A DNA stretch of 64,000 bases, taken from NCBI GenBank assembly GCA_033060915.1, contig CM065392.1, positions 12,670,001 to 12,734,000 on the forward strand, given 5' to 3'. The position numbers were made by a program, and so were the translations under genes. The stretch's first letter is position 1, and the number at the start of each line of letters is the position of its first letter. Shown here in pieces: positions 59,820-64,000 of this stretch. The notes beneath the pieces were generated by a model, which ran no database searches, was not told the origin of the DNA, and was given only the letters and a program-made list of their open reading frames with translations. The DNA comes from Euryodendron excelsum. Lineage: Eukaryota; Streptophyta; Magnoliopsida; Ericales; Pentaphylacaceae.

Positions 59820-60461
59820 GAGGACTAAGAACCCAACAAGCTTGAACATGTCTCACAGGGGGGTATTTAGGGCGATTATTGTTTAGGGGGTTTCATTAGT
59901 ATCATCTATTGTAGGTGGTATTACTTAATACTATTATCTATTGTATGAGTTTTACCCCCAGAGACATGGCATCGCTTTTATTTGCATGTATTATCTATTA
60001 TAGGTGGTATGACATCGCTTTTTAATTTTTCTAATAATTTGCGGCGAACTCACCAAACATAGGTATACGTTGAATTTTAAGACAGGTACAATAGCAAAAA
60101 ATCATATGACAAGAGTAATGTTATAAATAAGTAAGCAAGCAAGCTAACTATATATATAAGGTTGTGGTATGAAATTTGGCATTTAGGACGATCATGATTA
60201 GGGTTAGGTTTATGGTTATGGTTATGTACTAGCCACTTACCAGTAAAATTATAAGGGTCAAATGAAAATGAACATTACATGATATATATGTGTTTAAGGT
60301 TATAAGATATCTATAAAGAGAAATCTGTTAATCTTATACCAAGGCTTAACCTAAACCAAGATTAGGGTTATAGTTACGATTAAGCATTGGTTTTACAGTT
60401 GTCATCATTTCGAATAGTGTGTTATCTCTAATCATTATCTCTCATTCTCAGTTGTAAACCA
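59820..60461. other. Spacer after the PMD gene
   Basis: No coding frame supported. 60160-60380 contains 'tagggttaggtttatggttatggttatg' style simple repeats resembling degenerate plant telomere-like (ttaggg/ttatgg) words; probably chance low complexity. Confidence 0.4.
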
Positions 60462-60785
60462 ATGGCAACCGGAGGTCTAGGCAGTTCAAATACTCGCCAA
60501 CATACTCGATTGTGAATCCTATCTCCGTTCCATGAGGAGTATTGGTGCGAAAAATATTCTAATCCGAAGGAGTATTATGTTGGCTTACGACAAGTGTGGT
60601 CATTCAAGATAAAAAAGAAGGAGGGATTGGTAAGAAATATGCAAAATCTTGATGTTCGGATACCGTATCGACACTCTCAAGTCATGCCAAGGAGGAACAA
60701 GGCTGATTATGAAGAAGCTATGGCAAGAATAAGGCGAGAGAATAGCCGAATGTTGATGCGCCGATGTCTTTACTTCATGCTCTAA
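60462..60785 (+). pseudogene. Unknown ORF A of the large MULE (107 codons, one internal stop)
   Basis: From an ATG at 60462 the frame runs to TAA at 60783-60785 with one internal TGA at codon 18 (after HTRL). Downstream, the reading is coherent: F-H-E-E-Y-W-C-E-K-Y-S-N-P-K-E-Y, LRQVWSFKIKKKEG, then a basic/charged C-terminal helix (Y-E-E-A-M-A-R-I-R-R-E-N-S-R-M). If TGA was TGG, this fits the pattern of the neighbouring genes. I do not recognise the family; the basic tail could bind nucleic acid, but that is a guess. Confidence 0.5.
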
Positions 60786-61088
60786 CTCACTACCGAAATG
60801 GCATAAGCCAGCGGGAGAGAACTCGCACCGATGGAATGCAGCAATGTATTAAGTAATGACCAGTATATGTCAGACTATTATATGGCCGATGAGGAGTCAG
60901 TTCGGAACTTATGTTAGTTTGAAGGACTGTTTATGTTTATGTTTGTATTTTGTCTTTAATATATAACGTTGCTATAAGCATTACATATTAATGACAACTT
61001 TTATTATAAAGTTCAAAAAGATGCTGAACATACAAAAGAAATCTACATGACCATGATACACGACACAATAAACCCCTTACATTAAACC

Positions 61089-61514
61089 TCATACATTTTC
61101 ATCTTCACCAGATATGTCAATTTTAGATTGATATTTTTCATTATTGGCAGCACGTAAATAAAATTCTGCCTCCGCCATTAACCCCTCTTTAGCACACCCA
61201 GTCACCAACACATTGAAGGAGTGTCGCCACAACCACATTTACATTCGATTCTCCTCTTCATGTAAAAGGTGCAATGCCATTTGCAACAACTAAGGAGTGT
61301 CAATAGGCATATTCCTTACCAATTGACGAGGAATTCGAAGTTCGGCTACTCCCAAATCTGCAATCAAAACCTCAGTTGTTGTAATTCTGTGTGACAACTC
61401 ACGTAACATTGTATTAATAATGTTACGTGTGTATCGCTTATTTAGATTCAAAGGGTATTCAAAAACTTCTTCGTCGTATGCAACCCACTGAACCCATAGC
61501 TTTGAAAATGTCAT
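61089..61514 (-). pseudogene. Unknown ORF B of the large MULE, minus strand (141 codons, two internal stops)
   Basis: The ATG at 61514 opens a frame with MTFSKLWVQWVAYDEEVFEY, NKRYTRNIINTMLRELSHRI and LIADLGVAELRIPRQLVRN. It then passes TAG (61292-61290) and TAA (61241-61239) and continues coherently (LLQMALHLLHEEENR, MAEAEFYLRAANNEKY, SGEDENV) to TGA at 61091-61089. It is helical, Leu/Arg-rich and has an acidic end. It is the only minus-strand ORF of the element. Family unknown. Confidence 0.45.
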
Positions 61515-61609
61515 CAACAATGTATTTCATTATGATTAAGGAGTATTGTCACAATTTTACAGTGTTACCTCCTCCCCCGTATAAGAGGTATTTATAAAGA
61601 GCAATCCCT

Positions 61610-62140
61610 TATCCCCTCTTCATGTGGAGGCTGCATCTCCCATGCCCGTGAATGTAATTCATTCATAAGACAAGGCTGCACTAGTGACATGACAAGGATG
61701 CACCAAAGAGTTGTCATGTCAATTAAAGCCATTAACCCCTCTTCACGTGGAGGCTGCATCTCTCATGCCTACGAATGCAATTCGTTCACAGGGCAAGGCT
61801 GCACCAATAAGATGACAAGGCTGCACAAGAGAGTTATCATGTCAATTAAAGACATTAACTCCTCTTCACGAGAATACTGCATCTCCCATACCCGTGACTA
61901 AAACATGACTGGATATGTCTACACCAGAGAGTTGTCATGTCAATTAAAACCATTAACCCCTCTTCACATGAAAATTGCATCCCCTATGCCTATGACTAAA
62001 ACATGACTGAACAAGCCTGCACCAGATAGTTGTCATGTCAATTAAAGCCATTAACTCCTCTTCACATGAAAACTTCATCCCCTATAACTGGACAAGTCAG
62101 CACCACAGAGTTTTCATGTCACTTAAAAACTCTTGTATTA
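61610..62140 (+). repeat. Tandem repeat, about 98-123-bp unit, five copies
   Basis: 'cctcttca' starts at 61615, 61738, 61861, 61959 and 62057 (steps 123, 123, 98, 98). Each unit has 'ttgtcatgtcaattaaagcc', 'attaacccctcttcac' and 'gcatctcccatgccc'. The last two units lack about 25 bp. Any frame through it changes with the step. Confidence 0.88.
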
Positions 62141-62177
62141 AGTAACAATAATTGAAGTCTCATCTAATTACGTGCAG

Positions 62178-62693
62178 GAGTGCTCAACCATATCTCCAGA
62201 TATACTGAAGCGAAAATGCTTGTTTGGGGCATCGTCCAGTCGTGAAAATCCTATTGACGACATGGATGAAACCCAACCGTCAAGACCATGCTATATGGTA
62301 GGTACATACACGGACCCAGTCGGTAACAAATGATATGGCCAAAAACATAGCTTTCTCAACAAACCTATCCTTATGCACAATACGATGGGTTCGATCAGCC
62401 ACATCTTTATTGACAATGCATCTTTACGACCACCCTCGGGTATGACGGATAACCAATCCATAAGATTCCCATGGAAAGACTTACTCGATAAACGGCATAA
62501 GTAAGAGATGTATTGTAGATGGCATGACCTTCGTGTCATAAAGGCTCGTTCAGCTAAGTTATGGGATAAAAGATCACCTATCAGCAAGGTCATTACAGCG
62601 CTGGAATGCGAGATTGATCAAATGCAACGAAGCTTGGACAAGTATCATTTTACGGAGCAAGCAAAGACAGAATATGTTGATCCAACACAATGA
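62178..62693 (+). pseudogene. Unknown ORF C of the large MULE (171 codons, two internal stops)
   Basis: One frame after a possible acceptor (cgtgcag at 62171-62177) to TGA at 62691-62693, broken only by TGA (62331-62333, V-G-N-K-stop-Y-G-Q) and TAA (62502-62504). Readable parts: E-C-S-T-I-S-P-D-I-L-K-R-K-C-L-F-G, MDETQPSRPCYMVG, RFPWKDLLDKR, and a charged C-terminal segment (K-V-I-T-A-L-E-C-E-I-D-Q-M-Q-R-S-L). No ATG heads the frame, so the first exon may lie upstream. No family recognised. Confidence 0.45.
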
Positions 62694-63852
62694 ATAATAG
62701 AGATGATTAAGATCCGTTACTAGTTTCTGACCTAGAACTTTTAGACTTTTTAGAAACAGAAGCCGACGATGACTTTGTCAACTATCTACTTAGTAGCCTT
62801 TCTATTGGTGGCAAACCAATATGTTGTTACGAACATGGTTTATAAAGCTAATTTCTATTTTTAAGGTGTTACAAATTTCTATTTTCATTTAAAACAATTA
62901 CATTATTTAGGGGTTCTATGAATTTTCTGACATCACAAAAAATTCTCTCTATTTTCACACAAGAAGGACGAACAAAATAGAGTTCAAAAAATATAATTTC
63001 GTAAAAAACTCTCTATGTTTTTTTTGGCTATTATATAATAAAATTTTTAAAATAAAAAGAGCCTATATAAAACTTTGAAAGGCAAGGAAAAAAATAAAAT
63101 GCAAGGAATTTTTTCATTTTTTAGCAGCAACTGAAAATGCAATTTAATTAAAGAGTGGGTTAGGTTGATTTTCAGATCGCGTGCTCTTGTTTATCCTTCA
63201 CTTTGTTGAATTTTTTTTAATTTCTAAACAGTCAATGTGAAACACTAACCTTTATGATGGAATAGAATATGAAATGTCACAGAATTGGCATGGAGCACCA
63301 CAAAAATTACACATGAACGAAGTTAGAAACTCTCATTACTAAGGAAGAATAAATCAATTTAAAAAAAGAGAGAAAAAAGATGATAAAATTGCTACTAAAA
63401 ACATTTTATTATTTTAATCTTATCTTGTGACTAAACTATAGAGCACAAGTTTGTTTTTTTTTTTTTGTGTCAATTTTTGGGTTTAATTTTCTTGAATAGA
63501 GCCATAATATATTTCTTTGAATTTTATTTTATCCCAGAAAAAATGAGTAAACAAAACATTAAAATAAAAAAAAAAGTGAAATAGTAGTGATTCCTGAATT
63601 TTTAATGTTTATCTTTTACAGGAATTTAATTATTAAATCAACATGACATTTAGGATGTAATCGTTATTCATCCAAATTCACTAAAGGACAGACTTTTAGA
63701 ATATTAATTTTCTTTTCTAATATTATAAATTAAATAATTATTTTATTTTATAATAAAAATTCCAACATAAAGTGGGTGCCCACAAAAGAAAGAAATAAAA
63801 AAAAATAATAACACTGTAAATATAGACCCGCCACACTATAAATATAGATGCG
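62694..63852. other. Right interior of the large MULE; no gene seen
   Basis: AT-rich non-coding DNA with (T)n at 63451-63464, A-rich runs near 63535-63580 and 63787-63807, and AT-rich words reminiscent of the left array but without its 467-bp periodicity. Leads into the right terminal segment. Confidence 0.45.
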
Positions 63853-64000
63853 CGGGGGAAGGGGGGGGGGGAATTTTGTTTGCAGATAAGGGGAGAAAAT
63901 GCAGGTGCAAGCTGTATTTTCTGACAAAACGCAGGTTGCCAGAAAACACAATCTTGAATTGCGTTTTCTCTAAACACGCAACCCAAGATTACGTTTTACC
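63853..64000 (-). repeat. Right terminal inverted repeat region of the large MULE (cut by window end)
   Basis: A G-run (63853-63871) followed by 'aaaatgcaggtgcaagc', 'ctgacaaaacgcagg', 'aaaacacaatcttgaattgcg' and 'aacccaagattacgtttta'. Reverse-complemented, these follow the order of 50515-50720 on the left. The outermost terminus and target-site duplication lie outside. Confidence 0.7.

Larger units (their letters stand above)
50438..64000 (+). mobile_element. Very large Mutator-like element carrying a transposase, a plant-mobile-domain gene and three unknown ORFs (right end outside window)
   Basis: The outer segments are inverted relative to each other. Left, from about 50515, has caaaacgcaatcttggattg, 'tgacaaaac' and 'aaaacgcaggtggcaa'; right, read inwards from 64000, has 'aaaacgtaatcttgggttgcg', 'aaaacgcaa' and 'cctgcgttttgtcag'. 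Both arms then meet a C-run or G-run next to a CG dinucleotide tract. The 'gggttttttcccc' at 50438 is a plausible outermost terminus. All coding parts between are damaged. At 13.6 kb or more it is large for a MULE, partly because of an AT-rich satellite-like array. Confidence 0.75.

Noticed and set aside
60160..60380. Interstitial telomere-like repeat (ttagggttaggtttatgg)
   Set aside because: Only a few irregular words, no run of exact plant telomere units.
59465..62140. CRISPR-like arrays
   Set aside because: Repeats are contiguous or near-contiguous without unique spacers, and the genome is eukaryotic.

Overview
This is a window of a plant nuclear genome, most likely a eudicot. It is AT-rich, has GT-AG introns, and is dominated by plant transposable elements: a Tat/Ogre-like LTR, MULEs, hAT and foldback MITEs, CACTA ends and an Au-type SINE. 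It carries two recognisable host genes. No rRNA, tRNA, CRISPR or prokaryotic-style operon was seen. The species cannot be named from the sequence.

Layout. 1-4592 is a long Tat/Ogre-type LTR cut by the window start. 6070-8725 is a decayed MuDR-type transposase on the minus strand. 9363-11034 looks like an Athila-like LTR plus primer-binding site. A CACTA 3' end lies at 14500-14935. 15279-21395 (minus) is a broken paralogue of the SDR gene, interrupted by a hAT-like element. 28375-38844 (+) is an intact three-exon short-chain dehydrogenase/reductase gene; its two roughly 4.8-kb introns hold an antisense retrocopy with target-site duplications, an Au-type SINE and other repeats. 41.4-42.5 kb is a cluster of small elements. 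47329-47604 (minus) encodes a CLE signalling-peptide precursor. 49502-49802 is a foldback MITE with an 11-bp target-site duplication.

From about 50438 to beyond the window end is one very large Mutator-like element. It has TIR-like ends, G/C-homopolymer subterminal blocks and an AT-rich higher-order tandem array. Inside are a MURA-type transposase, a plant-mobile-domain (PMD) gene with a 20-residue repeat tail, and three open frames I do not recognise. All are degenerate. The damage is peculiar: most recognisable stops sit on conserved Trp codons (TGG to TGA/TAG/TAA), which means G-to-A changes on the + strand.

The host genes are unrelated. The SDR probably acts in NAD(P)-dependent oxidoreduction and the CLE peptide in extracellular signalling. 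The SDR gene and its broken paralogue are arranged head to head, which suggests an old inverted duplication followed by decay of one copy. The exciting-system candidate is the 50.4-64 kb MULE: its gene set, its unknown ORFs and its mutation signature.
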